DNA of 64,000 nt from Zantedeschia hybrid cultivar (lineage: Eukaryota; Streptophyta; Magnoliopsida; Alismatales; Araceae): positions 52,325,587 to 52,389,586 of the forward strand of contig JARZZO010000011.1 of NCBI GenBank assembly GCA_030544215.1, in the 5' to 3' direction. Below, one piece after another: positions 12,393 through 22,640 of this stretch. Position numbers and translations under genes: made by a program. Below the pieces are notes generated by a model, which was given only the letters and a program-made list of their open reading frames with translations, did no database searches and was not told where the DNA came from. Position 1 is the first letter of the stretch. Every line of letters begins with the position of its first letter.

Positions 12393-12835
12393 TGATGGGG
12401 GTATTTGTGATCAGCCGGGTTCGGCTCATTCTCCCTCAACGAATTGGCCAAGAGTCCGAGGGGAGTTCACCGATTAGGCCCATTATGCTGTAGCATTTAA
12501 GGAAGGGGGAGACCAAGGGATCCTCTTAAGTAGTCCCACATCGGGTGCTACATAAAGCCTCCAATTACCCACTTCAATAAAAAGAGAACCCAAGTGCCAA
12601 AAAAAGCTATGAGAAAAACGCTTCTTTAATGTGTTTGATACTCCTACGCCACTTGATTGAACTTGACTTGAGCATTGGAGGCTTCTCTCTGGGAGCTAAC
12701 TCAGGACCTAGTTGATGTGTCTTGATCGTGTGTAGGACGCCCGACTCGCCCCTGGCTCGGCTCCCTTCAATCAAGGCCGCTTCCTTGTTAGAATCGACCC
12801 GTATACGCCTTGGCTGTGTCAGGCTCGACCCATCA
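12393..12835 (+). mobile_element. 443-bp LTR of the relic Tat element
   Basis: The segment starts TGATGGG and ends CCCATCA, a 7-bp terminal inverted repeat, directly after a polypurine tract. It contains a CATAAAG promoter-like word (near 12551) and a CAATAAAAAG word suited to polyadenylation (near 12574). Only this LTR is present in the window. Confidence 0.65.
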
Positions 12836-13734
12836 AGGTCATTTTTTATTATTGATTAGAGCTCTTTTTTTATGTTTAAAGCCATTTCAAGAACTTTCAT
12901 CCATTTTAACGTTGAATTAAAGAATATTCCATTCATATTTACTTCTTTTGAACTACTCTTAGCTGGAAAGATTCATTACTAAATGTATAAAGATTAATAT
13001 CGAAGTATGCAAGATATAAAGATTTATTTCGAATTCACTCTGTTTATAGGGGTCGATATCGAAAAATTCTGAAAAACATTAATCAGTTACAAAAGTCAAT
13101 CCTTTCCTAGTAACCTCATTTTATTCTAATTTTGAAACTATATTTGAGTTAAAATATATCTAAGACATTATATAAATGGCTTATAGAATTTGATTTTTCT
13201 TAAATAACTAATTAAAGTGCAAAAGCATTCCAATGGGATCCGGGGCCAAACACGGCTTTCAGGTCGGTCTAGATTAAAACTTCATGGATTTGAAAAAGTC
13301 ATTACAGTTCATAACGACTCAGAAAAGTTCTTGACCAAAAACAAGGACTTGGACAAGTTGTTCCCGAAGTGATTATCGTATACGACAAAAGTTAGTTCAC
13401 TGATTTTAAAATTATTATTTTTAAAATCAGTAATTTTATGATTTTAAAATCAGATAACACTTTGCTTAGATACTTGTAAAACACATCAAAACAAAACAAC
13501 AAGATACGCATAAATCAATTTGCTTATGATGGTCCACCCCTGGAAATCAAAATGAAAAAATGAGCTACCAAGTAGGCCAACCAGGGTAAGCCAACATTTT
13601 ATTTTGTATTATTTTACATCATACCAAATATCTGGAAACACTACAAAATGAAATAATTTTTAAAATTTCACTCTTTTACGTACGTAAGAAAAACTAGAAT
13701 AAGAGCACGTGTTGTAGAATATATATTCTAATTT
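12836..13734. other. AT-rich intergenic DNA, no gene seen
   Basis: No open frame or RNA gene is visible. A segment near 12975-13090 (AAGATTAATATCGAAGTATG...) is related to 23357-23450 and 38096-38185 in the duplicated block, so it is part of a dispersed repeat. Confidence 0.5.
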
Positions 13735-13740
13735 TGATTT

Positions 13741-14150
13741 GATAAGTCTAATGTTATTTTATGTTGATTGTTGAATAAGAATTCTTATTCTTTGATAATT
13801 AAATTTACTTTGAATAACAGTTAAGAATTAGAATAAACATCCATCTTGCGATAAATATTTCTTATTCTAACGTGGACAACGATTGGAATCCGTATTCACA
13901 GATTTTACTGGAATACAGATTCTAAGCTTTGTTCTAATTCACATAGCTTAGCTTTGATAATTCTGTGGGACCCACTGACGGAATAAGAACGATAAGTAAT
14001 TCTTGAGTCTAAGATCGAATTGCTTATTCTCCTTATTCTCCGAATAGGCTATTCTGCACCGGCATAAGCCATTTCGCTTGTCAAAGCTAAATTAAACTTA
14101 TTCTCCCTTTATTCTTCCTTATTCTTCTCCTATTCTCCAATCAAAGTGGC
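13741..14150. mobile_element. MITE-like repeat, copy 1 (intact)
   Basis: A repeat of about 400 bp with GTGGGACCCACTGACGGAAT in its middle and CAATCAAAGTGGCGC at its right end. The same order occurs at 23667-36330 (split by element II), at 62230-62475, and partly at 60480-60605. It has no coding capacity and contains many ATTCTTATTC words. The terminal repeats are not clear enough to assign a superfamily. Confidence 0.6.
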
Positions 14151-14359
14151 GCTCTTCTATCTTTTATTCTGTGCTGATTCCTTTATCAAACGAAGCCTAA
14201 AGGAAAACATCAACTTCCACTTGATAGAATCCCTAAAAAATAACAGTTTTGTGGAGGTTGATGACCTCTGTTTGGATATACCCAATTGAAACAAAATGAA
14301 TAGGTGTTTCTTCGTAAAGCATAGAATAATTCTTGTTGCACCACACGCAGTGTTGTAAA

Positions 14360-15257
14360 TGATGTAGCCGAAGCTATCACGACCGGATTCTGAAGCCGGA
14401 ATCCGAAGAGATGGATCCGGTGCTGGGTCGGATCGGTGTTCGGGGGCCCGACGGGGATCCGGAAGACGAAGGACGCAGAGGCGGAGCCGAGAGGTCCCAA
14501 GGCTAGCTCGCTCCGGGAAGTCGGGGCCGAGGCTCCTCCGGCGGACGGAGGGGCGGCACGAGGCCAAGGATCCCCTGTTGCAAGGGCAGCCGGCGCACGG
14601 CGTCGAGACCGGGGAGAGGAGTCCGAGGTCGGCGGCCGAGACCGACTCGGGAAGGTCGGCGATGATTCGAACCGAGCTCCTGCAGGAGGGAAAGAAGAAG
14701 AAAACCGGTCAGCAGGAGTCCCGGGCTTCAGCCCTGGGGAACCCCCTCCGACGGTCAAGTTAGCTCCTGAAGAAGATTCGATTCACAAGGCTAAGAGAGT
14801 AGCTTTAATGCTTTTCGGACTGTAGTCCTTTAAGGGTCTCGGAGGCTTGAGGAAGCATCCTTTGGGCAATAAATAGCGGTGTATTTATAGCAAAGGATAG
14901 CGGATGGTTAACGGTGGGAGCCGATATAGGACTAAATGAGGGCTTACCGATAAACCGCCATAGTGCCTGATCCGCCACCGGAGTGGGCCGGATTCGGCTA
15001 CCGGGCCGAAGGGGGTTGGGCCGCTGATGGGCCGAAGCCTGTTGGGCCTTGGGCTGCCACGCTGTTCCCGGGCCGTAGGCTGGTGGGCCGCTGACGGGCT
15101 GAAGCCTGTTGGGCCGGGAGCGACGGTGCTGCTTATGGGCCGAAGGCTGCTGGGCCGCTGATGGGCCGGAGGCTCCCGGAGGGCCTGGTACTGCTGCTGT
15201 TGGGCTGAAAGGGGTTTGGGCTTGCTTTAATGGGCCGAATCGGATTATGCCTCATCA
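14360..15257 (-). mobile_element. Element I 3' LTR
   Basis: The LTR starts TGATGTAGCC and ends CTCATCA on the plus strand (TGATG/CATCA terminal inverted repeat), 898 bp. The long open frames seen in it on both strands (such as 14210-14758 minus) are simply open because of high GC content and are not separate genes. Confidence 0.92.
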
Positions 15258-15275
15258 CATAGCCCCCCACTCTTG
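15258..15275 (-). other. Element I polypurine tract
   Basis: On the minus strand this reads CAAGAGTGGGGGGCTATG and lies directly upstream of the TGATGAGGC start of the 3' LTR. The same tract stands at 24797-24814 in element II. Its orientation proves the element is encoded on the minus strand. Confidence 0.85.
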
Positions 15276-15867
15276 TCTTCCTCAGTTCTGAGATGGCGAG
15301 AGTATAGCCCGAAGCTGGCAGAAGAATAGCGTAACAGGTGTCTTACCCGAAGCTCTGTTCTTTTTTCACCGGGAAGAGGGTGCCCTCGGTCGGCCGAGGG
15401 CTACGCGGTTGCTTCGTCTTCGCTCGGAGTGGCAACGAAGGCTCAGAGCTCAGAAGCCGAAGGGCCGAGCCCTCTGACTCGCGTCAGGCTTCATTAAATG
15501 GACGGGATGGGCGTCGCCTCGCGAGGAAACACGGGACACGCGTCGCGCATCCGGCCTCTCCGTCAAAAGCACAAAAGGATCCTGACCGCTCGCGGGTCGC
15601 GGATCGCCTCGGCTCTCTGCCCGAGGCTCCACTCGGATTGCCGCCGCTCCCTTCGTTGGCATGCGGATCGGGACACGTGGCGGGCATCCGGGTGATTAGC
15701 CGAAGGGTCGGAGCGCCTTCGGCCGTTGATCGCTCTGCTTCAAGTCCCGGAGCCGGCCCGTCATCATTGCCGAAGGACGGTGCACGTGGCGGGCATCCGA
15801 GAGGAGCGAGGGGACGAGAGGGATGATCTCGACCGTTGGCTTCGGCGGGAGGCGCTTCGGATGGGCT

Positions 15868-15875
15868 TATAAATA
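15868..15875 (+). promoter_or_regulatory. TATA box of the element I antisense ORF
   Basis: TATAAATA stands 267 bases before the ATG at 16142, on the plus strand, opposite to gag-pol. The equivalent box in element II is at 25407-25414 and the surrounding sequence is nearly identical. The relic element also has TATAAATA before its antisense ORF, so a dedicated promoter seems to be a conserved feature. The transcription start is inferred at about 15900. Confidence 0.65.
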
Positions 15876-16141
15876 CAAGCCCTCAGCAGGGCACTGTTCT
15901 TCTTCCTGCTGCTGCACTTGCGTTTCCCCTGCGGTCACCCGAGCTCTCCCCCTTCTCCGGCGAAAGGCTAGCTCTCTGAAGGCTTCGTCCGAGCTCGCCG
16001 GCCACCGTGGGAGGATCTCCATTCCTCAGAGCGCATCGCTGGTGGAGCTGGGTGGCTTGAGAAGCTGTGCTCGGCTCAGGAGAGATTTCCTCCCCCTTCC
16101 TGCGAGTAAGCCTTGGCCTTCTTTCTCTCCTTCGCGGCCTT

Positions 16142-18685
16142 ATGGTCCGGAGTCCTTCCAGTGAGATTACTCCTTCGGACGAGGAGTATACTCCTTCCCA
16201 CTCTCCGAAATCTTCTCTGTCAGATCCCCTCACCTCGGATTCCCTCGCTTCCGCGATGTCTGAAGAGCCTGAGAACTCTGGGACTGAGGGGTCCGAGGCT
16301 TCCGGGGCCGAGGTCTCCGGGGCCGAGGCTTCCGGGGCCGAGGCTTCCGGGGCCGAGGCTTCCGAGGCCGAGGCTACCCAGGAGGTCCGGGACCCATGCC
16401 GGGCTTCTACCTCGGGACGCCGTCGTCCCGACATTGCTTCGGAAGCATCCTGCGCCCTTTCGGACGTAGAGGTGAGGAACCTTGTTTCTTACTTCCAGCT
16501 TCCTTCCTGGACGACCCCTCATCGGCCTGACTCCGCCACCAGGGCCAACACTCTCCGCCCGGGTTCCTTCTCTATCTATGTTGATAGCTTTGAGGCGGGC
16601 TTCCGTCTTCCTCTTCCCACCTTTGTCATCAACCTCCTCAGCTTCTACGGGCTGGCCCCGTCTCAGCTCTTTCCCAATTCTTGGCGCACCGTATACGGAT
16701 TTTTGAACGTTTTCGCTCGTATACGGATCAACCCTTCTATCAACGTCTTCCGCTACCTCTTTAAAATCCAAAGGCAGGGGAAATCCGAGTGGTACTGCTT
16801 CGTCCCTCAGGTCGGCCGAAGCATATTCTCCGGGAAGCCCTCGTCCATCCACGGCTGGAAGAGGAAGTTCATCTTCATCTCTCTGCCGGAGAACGAGAAG
16901 GGCGTGTGGCACTTTCCCACCGAATGGGCGCCGCTGGCCGCAGGCCTCTCGGATCCTCCTGCTCTGACCCCCGTACAGAGCACTCTCGTGGGCCATGTCC
17001 AGGTCATGGCCCCGTACGACATCTGGGGGCTCCTCAGCGCGTTAGAGCGGCTGGTGAACGCCGGGGTGTGGCCGGATCCCCGGTGCGGGCCTTCCCCTAC
17101 CTTCCTCCCGGGGAGGCTCCGCGGGGCCACGGAGGAAGGGCTGCCGCTCCTCCGGCCGAAGCTCCTCCGGCTGAGGATGCTGATGAAGTTTCGGCCGAGG
17201 GTAAGTTGGCTTTGAATTTGTACTTGGTCACCGTTTTGTTTCTAACATGTTCTTCTTGTTTGCAGCAATGGCCGAGCTCGACGCCCTCCTTGCCCGGATA
17301 TCCGACCAGCGCCGTCCAGGCCGGGCACCGGCTTCGCAGGCGGCAGGCGGCAGGCGGGTCCGGCCGAGGTGCTGGAGCTCCGAGGACCCGAGGCGGGGTC
17401 GCAAGGACCGCGGCCTCCGCCGAGGGCCGTGCTGCCGCCGCCGCTCTCGAGAGGGAGCAGAAGACCAAGTTCGCCGCTCGAAGGGGCGGCCGAGCGTCGA
17501 AGCGCCCCCGGGCAGAGGAGGCCGAAGAGGCGGAGCCGGCTCCGCTGATCAGGAGGAGCGCCGTGGCCCGAAGGGCCGCAAGGCTGGTGTCTCCCGAGGC
17601 GCCGAGGGGCGACTCCCCTCCGGCCGTATCGGCAGGGGCCGATGACGAAGGCGCCGGGTCGCAGGCGCCCCGGGCGCAACGCGAGTGGTGGCACCCCGAG
17701 CCGGGGGTGTACAAGGACGAGAGCATGGAGGACTCGCAGACGTGCCTCCGTCTGCTCAGCAGCCTCACTCTCCCTTCAGCTTTCGAAGAGCTGAAGGATC
17801 ATTCGGTCACCGACCTAGCGGCGATGAGCGCTCGGTTGGCGGTCCAGGTAAGAAGTTTGAATGCGCTTTAACTTAGCCTTCCTTAGCTGTCCTTTGATTT
17901 ATCTTTGCTGATCATTGTCTGCTTTCGGTCCGCAGGCTGCGGTGACGGGTAGCGTCCTGATGCACCATCAGGAGCTGCTCCGACTCAAGCTCCTGGAGGC
18001 CGAGGGGGAGTCGGCCGATTCCGGTGAGGGGCCTTCGGTGGTGCCCCGTATCGAGCCCCTGGTCTATAGGCTCGCAACCGCGAGCGCCCGGACGCGGGCG
18101 CAGCTGGAGGAGAGGGCAGCAGATGCCCGTGCTTCCGCCGAGGCCAAGGAAAAGGCCGAGCGGGAGAAGGAGAAGGCCGAGCGTGAGCTCGCTGCGGCCC
18201 AGACCGAGATCCGGGCCCTCAAGGCCCAGATCCAGGACAAGGACTCCCGGCGGGCTTCGGAGAAGCGCCGCCATGCCGAGGAGGTATCGGCGCTGAAGCA
18301 GGAGGTGGAGGAGGCGGCGGACTCGGCCGTAGCCGATTACAAGGCCGGCCCGGACTACGCCGAAGAGATCCTCCAAGCTCAACTGCTGGCGTCTTCTTCG
18401 GTCTTCGACCTCGGGCTGGCTGTCGCCCAGAGGGCCTGCCCGAGCGTCGATTTGACCGGGGTCGCCCTACCGATGGGCGAGGAGGCCAGGGAGCTTCTAT
18501 CCTGGTGGAGGGATCTTATGGCCGAGAGGGCCTCGCCTCCAGCTCCGGATGACGAAGCCGTGGTTGCCGAGGAGGCCCCCGGGGAGACTGCCGCTCCTGA
18601 AGCTGTGCAGATCGTCGACTCTCCCTCTCCCTCTCCTGGCCGAAACGTCGTCGGAGCGGAGGAGGAAAGGGTCGTCGAGGGCTGA
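16142..18685 (+). CDS. Antisense ORF of element I, spliced, 796 residues (Transposase_28 / coiled coil)
   Basis: Three exons are inferred: 16142-17200, 17266-17847 and 17936-18685. Introns of 65 and 88 nt have GTAAG donors and TTTGCAG and CCGCAG acceptors, and joining gives one open frame. Residues 1-100 are acidic with SGAEA pentapeptide repeats. Residues about 105-265 form the Transposase_28 (putative gypsy-type transposon) domain: FRLPLPTFVINLLSFYGLAP, LFPNSW, EWYCFVP, FSGKPSSIHGWK. The third exon holds a long Glu/Lys/Ala coiled coil (EAKEKAEREKEKAERELAAA) and an acidic tail. Relative to element II it lacks 10 nt near 17084 and has a 7-nt duplication near 17345; together they keep the frame but replace about 65 residues. 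Antisense ORFs at this place are known from Tat elements (Retand, Grande); their function is unknown. Confidence 0.75.
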
Positions 18686-18990
18686 TACGAGGGCTCCCCT
18701 CGGTTTTTGTTTTTCCACTTTTGTAAGCCTTCGGCCAGGCAGACGGCCGATTTTGTACTTCCCCTTCTTGTGAATATAGGAAGTATTTCTAAAATTTACC
18801 TTGTTGTCTTCTGCATGACTTGACTAGATCTGGCCTTTCTGAAATCCGAGATCCTTCTGTCTTTCGCTATAGTTTGCGAAGCCGAGACCCGATGTAGGTT
18901 CGGATAGGGCGTTGATAGAATATCGCCAGCAGATACGGCCGGGGCCTTCGCTAATGTGGTTCATAACATTCGAAGGGGTACCCCGCCGCT
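18686..18990. other. Spacer after the antisense ORF
   Basis: This 300-base stretch follows the stop codon and is shared with element II (28213-28520). It contains GTGAATATAGGAAGTATTTC and AT-rich words that could serve as a 3' end for the antisense transcript, but no clear polyadenylation signal. In element II the matching place has a run of 19 C (28222-28240). Confidence 0.5.
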
Positions 18991-19632
18991 CTAGATGCGG
19001 TTCGTGTGGCCGAAGCCACTCCTGCTTCGCCTTATGTAGACTTAGAGAATAACATGCCGCTCCCGATACGGTTTGCATGGGCGAAGCCACTCCCGGTACG
19101 ATTTACACGGACTTAGAGGATAACATGCCGCGTCCTGATCCGGATTACATGGTCGAGCGCCATTCGTCGGATCAAAGGACTCGCGGACTTTGAGAGAATA
19201 CCATGCCTCTCCCGATACGGTTTGCATGGCCGAAGCCACTCCCGGTACGGTTTACACGGACTTTGAGAGAATACCATGCCGCTCCCGATACGGTTTGCAT
19301 GGCCAAAGCCACTCCCGGTACGGTTTATACGGACTTTGAGAGAATACCATGCCGCTCCCGATACGGTTTGCATGGCCGAAGCCACTCCCGGTACGGTTTG
19401 CACGGACTTTGAGAGAATACCATGCCGCTCCCGATACGGTTTGCATGGCCGAAGCCACTCCCGGTACGGTTTACACGGACTTTGAGAGAATACCATGCCG
19501 CTCCCGATATGGTTTGCATGGCCGAAGCCACTCCCGGTACGGTTTACACGGACTTAGAGAAAATCATGCCGCGTCCTGATCCGGATTACATGGCCGAGCG
19601 CCATTCGTCGGATCAAAGGACTCGCGGACTTT
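18991..19632. repeat. Element I minisatellite, 73-bp units (types A and B)
   Basis: At least five consecutive 73-bp type A units start near 19191, 19264, 19337, 19410 and 19483. Each carries CCGATACGGTTTGCATGGCC and CACTCCCGGTACGGTTTACA. Two type B units (CGTCCTGATCCGGATTACAT) flank them near 19116-19190 and 19556-19632. Open frames on both strands here are by-products of the repeat length. Tat/Ogre-like elements are known to carry tandem repeats in the region between pol and the 3' LTR. Confidence 0.9.
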
Positions 19633-19929
19633 GAAAGAATACCATGCCGCTCTGATTCGGTACCCATGGCCGGAGCCACTCCGAATCAGGTTGCCGCGGA
19701 CTTTTGCTGAGAAATCCGTGCCGCTCTGATTCGGTACGCATGGCCGGAGCCACTCCGAATCAGGTTGCCGCGGACCTTTGCTGAGAAATCCGTGCCGCTC
19801 TGATTCGGTACGCATGGCCGGAGCCACTCCGAATCAGGTTGCCGCGGACTTTTGCTGAGAAATCCGTGCCGCTCTGATTCGGTACGCATGGCCGGAGCCA
19901 CTCCGAATCAGGTTGCCGCGGACCTTTGC
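19633..19929. repeat. Element I minisatellite, 74-bp type C units
   Basis: Four 74-75 bp units start near 19633, 19708, 19782 and 19856, each with CCGCTCTGATTCGGTACGCA and CCACTCCGAATCAGGTTGCC. They are related to the 73-bp A units in layout but clearly different in sequence, and are absent from element II. Confidence 0.88.
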
Positions 19930-20206
19930 GAATTATTGCCGAGACACTTTTCAAAGAACAGACTTTCCTTATGTCTCCTGGCTAAATTCCAGGTTAATTT
20001 ACATGAAGCGCCGAAGGTACCCCGTATTTTAGACAAAAAAGGGGGATGCGTGTCCGAAGGGGTCCCTAATCCGCGGGCCCCTCGGTTGCTTCCGTTTACA
20101 AATACTTGTCATTTTAAAGGCATAGCCTTAAAAAGGAAAGGGGATCTCTTCGGTGGTTGTCTCGTTGCTCCGAGGTTCCCCGGTCGCGCCTCTGTCGAGG
20201 CTGTCC

Positions 20207-20896
20207 TTACTGGTATAGTGGCAGTTGGCCTGCTCTGACGAGGCGATCTATCTCCTCCCGAAGTTGCCGACATTCATCAGTCATGTGGCCAGTCTCTTGA
20301 TGGTATTCGCAATATCTGCTAGGGTCCCTTCGGCGAGGATCAGATTTTATGCGTTGAGGCCACCGAAGCATATGTTTTACCTCCGTAAGCATTTGGGAAG
20401 GGGAAGCAGGTAGCGGTAGGTGCCGCGGCTGCGGACTCTGTCGCTTGCCTCGGTCCCGCTCCTTCCGATATCGCCTACGTGGAAGTTCCTGATCTACAAG
20501 CGGTGGGTAAGCTACCCGAGGGGCAGGCGGTGCCCAGGGCTCGTCGTTCACCGAAACGGCCTCGTCGACGAAGACTTGCAAAGACGCTGGCCGAGGCTCC
20601 TCGTTCTGTTCAGGGCGAAAGGGAGGTGCCTGATGGAGGAGTTGGCTCAATACCCCCATGTACTGGGCCATGGCAGATACCATGTTTGCCAAAGATGTGA
20701 CAGTGGTAGTCAGTGTGGTCATTTGTTGCTGAAGTTCCTTTATCCGGTTGTCTTCAGCTGTAGACCCTGGCGTGACTAGCCATGCCGCGCCCAAAGGGGC
20801 GGATGGGGTGCCTTCGGAGAGTTGTAACTGCGCCGGGGCCTCCTGTTCCTCTGTTTCGCTTTGACCGGATCGTCGGTTTAATGGTCGTTGAGACAT
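20207..20896 (-). pseudogene. Shortened gag of element I
   Basis: The ATG at 20896 follows the primer site by 15 bases, as in element II, and opens a 229-codon frame. The N-terminal part (MSQRPLNRRSGQSE, then a Gln/Thr-rich segment QQQMTTLTTTVTSLANMVSA) matches element II gag, as does the C-terminal part (DPRRRDPSRYCEYHQETGHM, with the Cys-x2-His-x4-His-x4-Cys zinc-knuckle variant). The roughly 250-residue central capsid-like region, with the WFETL motif of plant retrotransposon gag, is deleted. The frame is open, so a small nucleic-acid-binding protein could be made, but it should not form particles alone. Confidence 0.8.
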
Positions 20897-20911
20897 GACT
20901 TGTTTTGTTGG

Positions 20912-20930
20912 TTTCCCACAGACGGCGCCA
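20912..20930 (-). other. Element I primer binding site
   Basis: On the minus strand TGGCGCCGTCTGTGGGAAA lies 2 bases inside the 5' LTR. TGGCGCC-type sites are usual in the Tat lineage. I am not certain which tRNA it pairs with. Confidence 0.8.
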
Positions 20931-20932
20931 CG

Positions 20933-21830
20933 TGATGTAGCCGAAGCTATCACGACCGGATTCCGAAGCCGGAATCCGAAGAGATGGATCCGGTGCTGGG
21001 TCGGATCGGTGTTCGGGGGCCCGACGGGGATCCGGAAGACGAAGGACGCAGAGGCGGAGCCGAGAGGTCCCAAGTCTAGCTCGCTCCGGGAAGTCGGGGC
21101 CGAGGCTCCTCCGGCGGACGGAGGGGCGGCACGAGGCCGAGGATCCCCTGTTGCAAGGGCAGCCGGCGCACGGCGTCGAGACCGGGGAGAGGAGTCCGAG
21201 GTCGGCGGCCGAGACCGACTCGGGAAGGTCGGCGATGATTCGAACCGAGCTCCTGCAGGAGGGAAAGAAGAAGAAAACCGGTCAGCAGGAGTCCCGGGCT
21301 TCAGCCCTGGGGAACCCCCTCCGACGGTCAAGTTAGCTCCTGAAGAAGATTCGATTCACAAGGCTAAGAGAGTAGCTTTAATGCTTTTCGGACTGTAGTC
21401 CTTTAAGGGTCTCGGAGGCTTGAGGAAGCATCCTTTGGGCAATAAATAGCAGTGTATTTATAGCAAAGGATAGCGGATGGTTAACGGTGGCAACCGATAT
21501 AGGACTAAATGAGGGCATACCGATAAACCGCCATAGTGCCTGATCCGCCACCGGAGTGGGCCGGATTCGGCTACCGGGCCGAAGGGGGTTGGGCCGCTGA
21601 TGGGCCGAAGCCTGTTGGGCCTTGGGCTGCCGCGCTGTTCCCAGGCCGTAGGCTGGTGGGCCGCTGACGGGCTGAAGCCTGTTGGGCCGAGAGCGACGGT
21701 GCCGCTTATGGGCCGAAGGCTGCTGGGCCGCTGATGGGCCGGAGGCTCCCGGAGGGCCTGGTACTGCTGTTGTTGGGCTGAAAGGGGTTTGGGCTTGCTT
21801 TAATGGGCCGAATCGGATTCTGCCTCATCA
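20933..21830 (-). mobile_element. Element I 5' LTR
   Basis: 898 bp, beginning TGATGTAGCC and ending GCCTCATCA, followed by the target repeat GTAAA. On the minus strand a TATAAATA box lies at 21462-21455 and would start element transcription toward gag. Confidence 0.92.
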
Positions 21831-21835
21831 GTAAA

Positions 21836-22640
21836 GATGACTTAAAATATAACACTTTACTTTCTTAAATTACATGTTCACTTTCTTTTCCATCTTTTGG
21901 ACCTTTTTGAATAGAAAGAAAAAGAAATTATAATTTTTCTGACAACATTCATTACCGTCTTTTTCCTCTCACCATCTTTTAAAAAGGGCACTTTCCTGCT
22001 TTACTCCGCCACTTGTCAATTTTTCACTTCCAACGCAAATATATCACTTCCAAACACAAATTTATCACTTTCACGTACATTTTTATCACTTCTAAGTGAT
22101 ACTTTTGTCACTTCCTACATAATTCAATTCTATCAATTCTTTTATAATTTTATCATTTCTTTGTATTTTTATCACTTCCAAGCGTAATTTCATTATTTTC
22201 TAATAGAAAATGATAAAAATAAATATAAAGTGATGAACTTTATCACTAAAGGATAAAATGCTCGGAAAACATAATTTTGCTTGAAAAAAATTGCATAAAA
22301 AAATGATATAACTCTATTAAGAAGTGATAAAATTACGTATAAAGTGATAAAACGAGCTACGGAAGAAGTGATAAAAATGCACTTAAAATTAAACTACATA
22401 GAAAATGATAAAATTAGACTTAGAAATCATAAATGTACTTGAAAGAGATAAAATTAATTTGAAAGTGATAAATTGTAAAGTGACCGAGCTAAAATAAAAA
22501 ATCATATTTCTTTCAAAGGGAGGTGAATGGAAAAAGACGGTAATGAATGTTCTTAGAAAAGTTGTAGAGTTTTTTTTCTTCCACTCAAATAAATCAAAAA
22601 AGTAAAAACGAAAGTGAGACAAGAATGAAAAAAAAAATTG
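21836..22640. mobile_element. Foldback element with TTTATCACTT / AAGTGATAAA arrays, copy 1
   Basis: The left half is packed with TTTATCACTT-like words and the right half with AAGTGATAAA-like words. The ends pair over longer stretches: ACATTCATTACCGTCTTTTT at about 21944 is matched in reverse by AAAAAGACGGTAATGAATGT near 22533. The element can therefore fold into a long hairpin. There is no coding capacity. The second copy, in duplication unit 2, is at 36597-37390. Confidence 0.75.

Larger units (their letters stand above)
9124..12835 (+). mobile_element. Relic plus-oriented Tat-lineage Ty3 element, 3' half
   Basis: Three parts in order fit the 3' end of a plus-strand Tat element: an antisense-ORF pseudogene on the minus strand (9125-10099), a G-rich polypurine tract just before 12393, and a 443-bp LTR (12393-12835). 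This is the mirror image of elements I and II further right, in which the antisense ORF lies between pol and the 3' LTR. The relic is interrupted by a solo LTR (10517-12082) and cut at its left by the copia LTR ending at 9123. Gag-pol and the 5' LTR are absent from the window. Confidence 0.65.
14360..21830 (-). mobile_element. Element I: non-autonomous Tat-lineage LTR retrotransposon
   Basis: Two 898-bp LTRs (14360-15257 and 20933-21830) in direct orientation are flanked by a perfect 5-bp target repeat GTAAA (14355-14359 and 21831-21835). By eye they differ at about 13 positions, near 98.5% identity, so the insertion is recent. Read on the minus strand the order is 5' LTR, primer site, shortened gag, minisatellite, antisense ORF on the opposite strand, polypurine tract, 3' LTR. 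All of pol (protease, reverse transcriptase, RNase H, integrase) and the central part of gag are missing. Mobility would need proteins from a relative such as element II. Confidence 0.93.

Noticed and set aside
14210..14758. Long minus-strand open frames covering the Tat LTRs (also 20897-21331 and 35204-35638) with Pro/Ser/Arg-rich translations
   Set aside because: They run through the LTR and primer site into gag only because the region is GC-rich and stop-poor. The conserved gag start is the ATG just after the primer site.
16220..16996. Minus-strand open frame of 258 codons opposite the antisense ORF (also 25885-26520, 17097-17768 and 26631-27299)
   Set aside because: These are shadows of the plus-strand Transposase_28 and basic regions. 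They have no recognisable domain, and the plus-strand reading is supported by splicing and by the relic copy.
19042..19954. Repeated plus- and minus-strand frames in the minisatellites (and 28400-29625)
   Set aside because: Each is a by-product of a stop-poor repeat unit. The protein changes with repeat phase and shows no independent domain.
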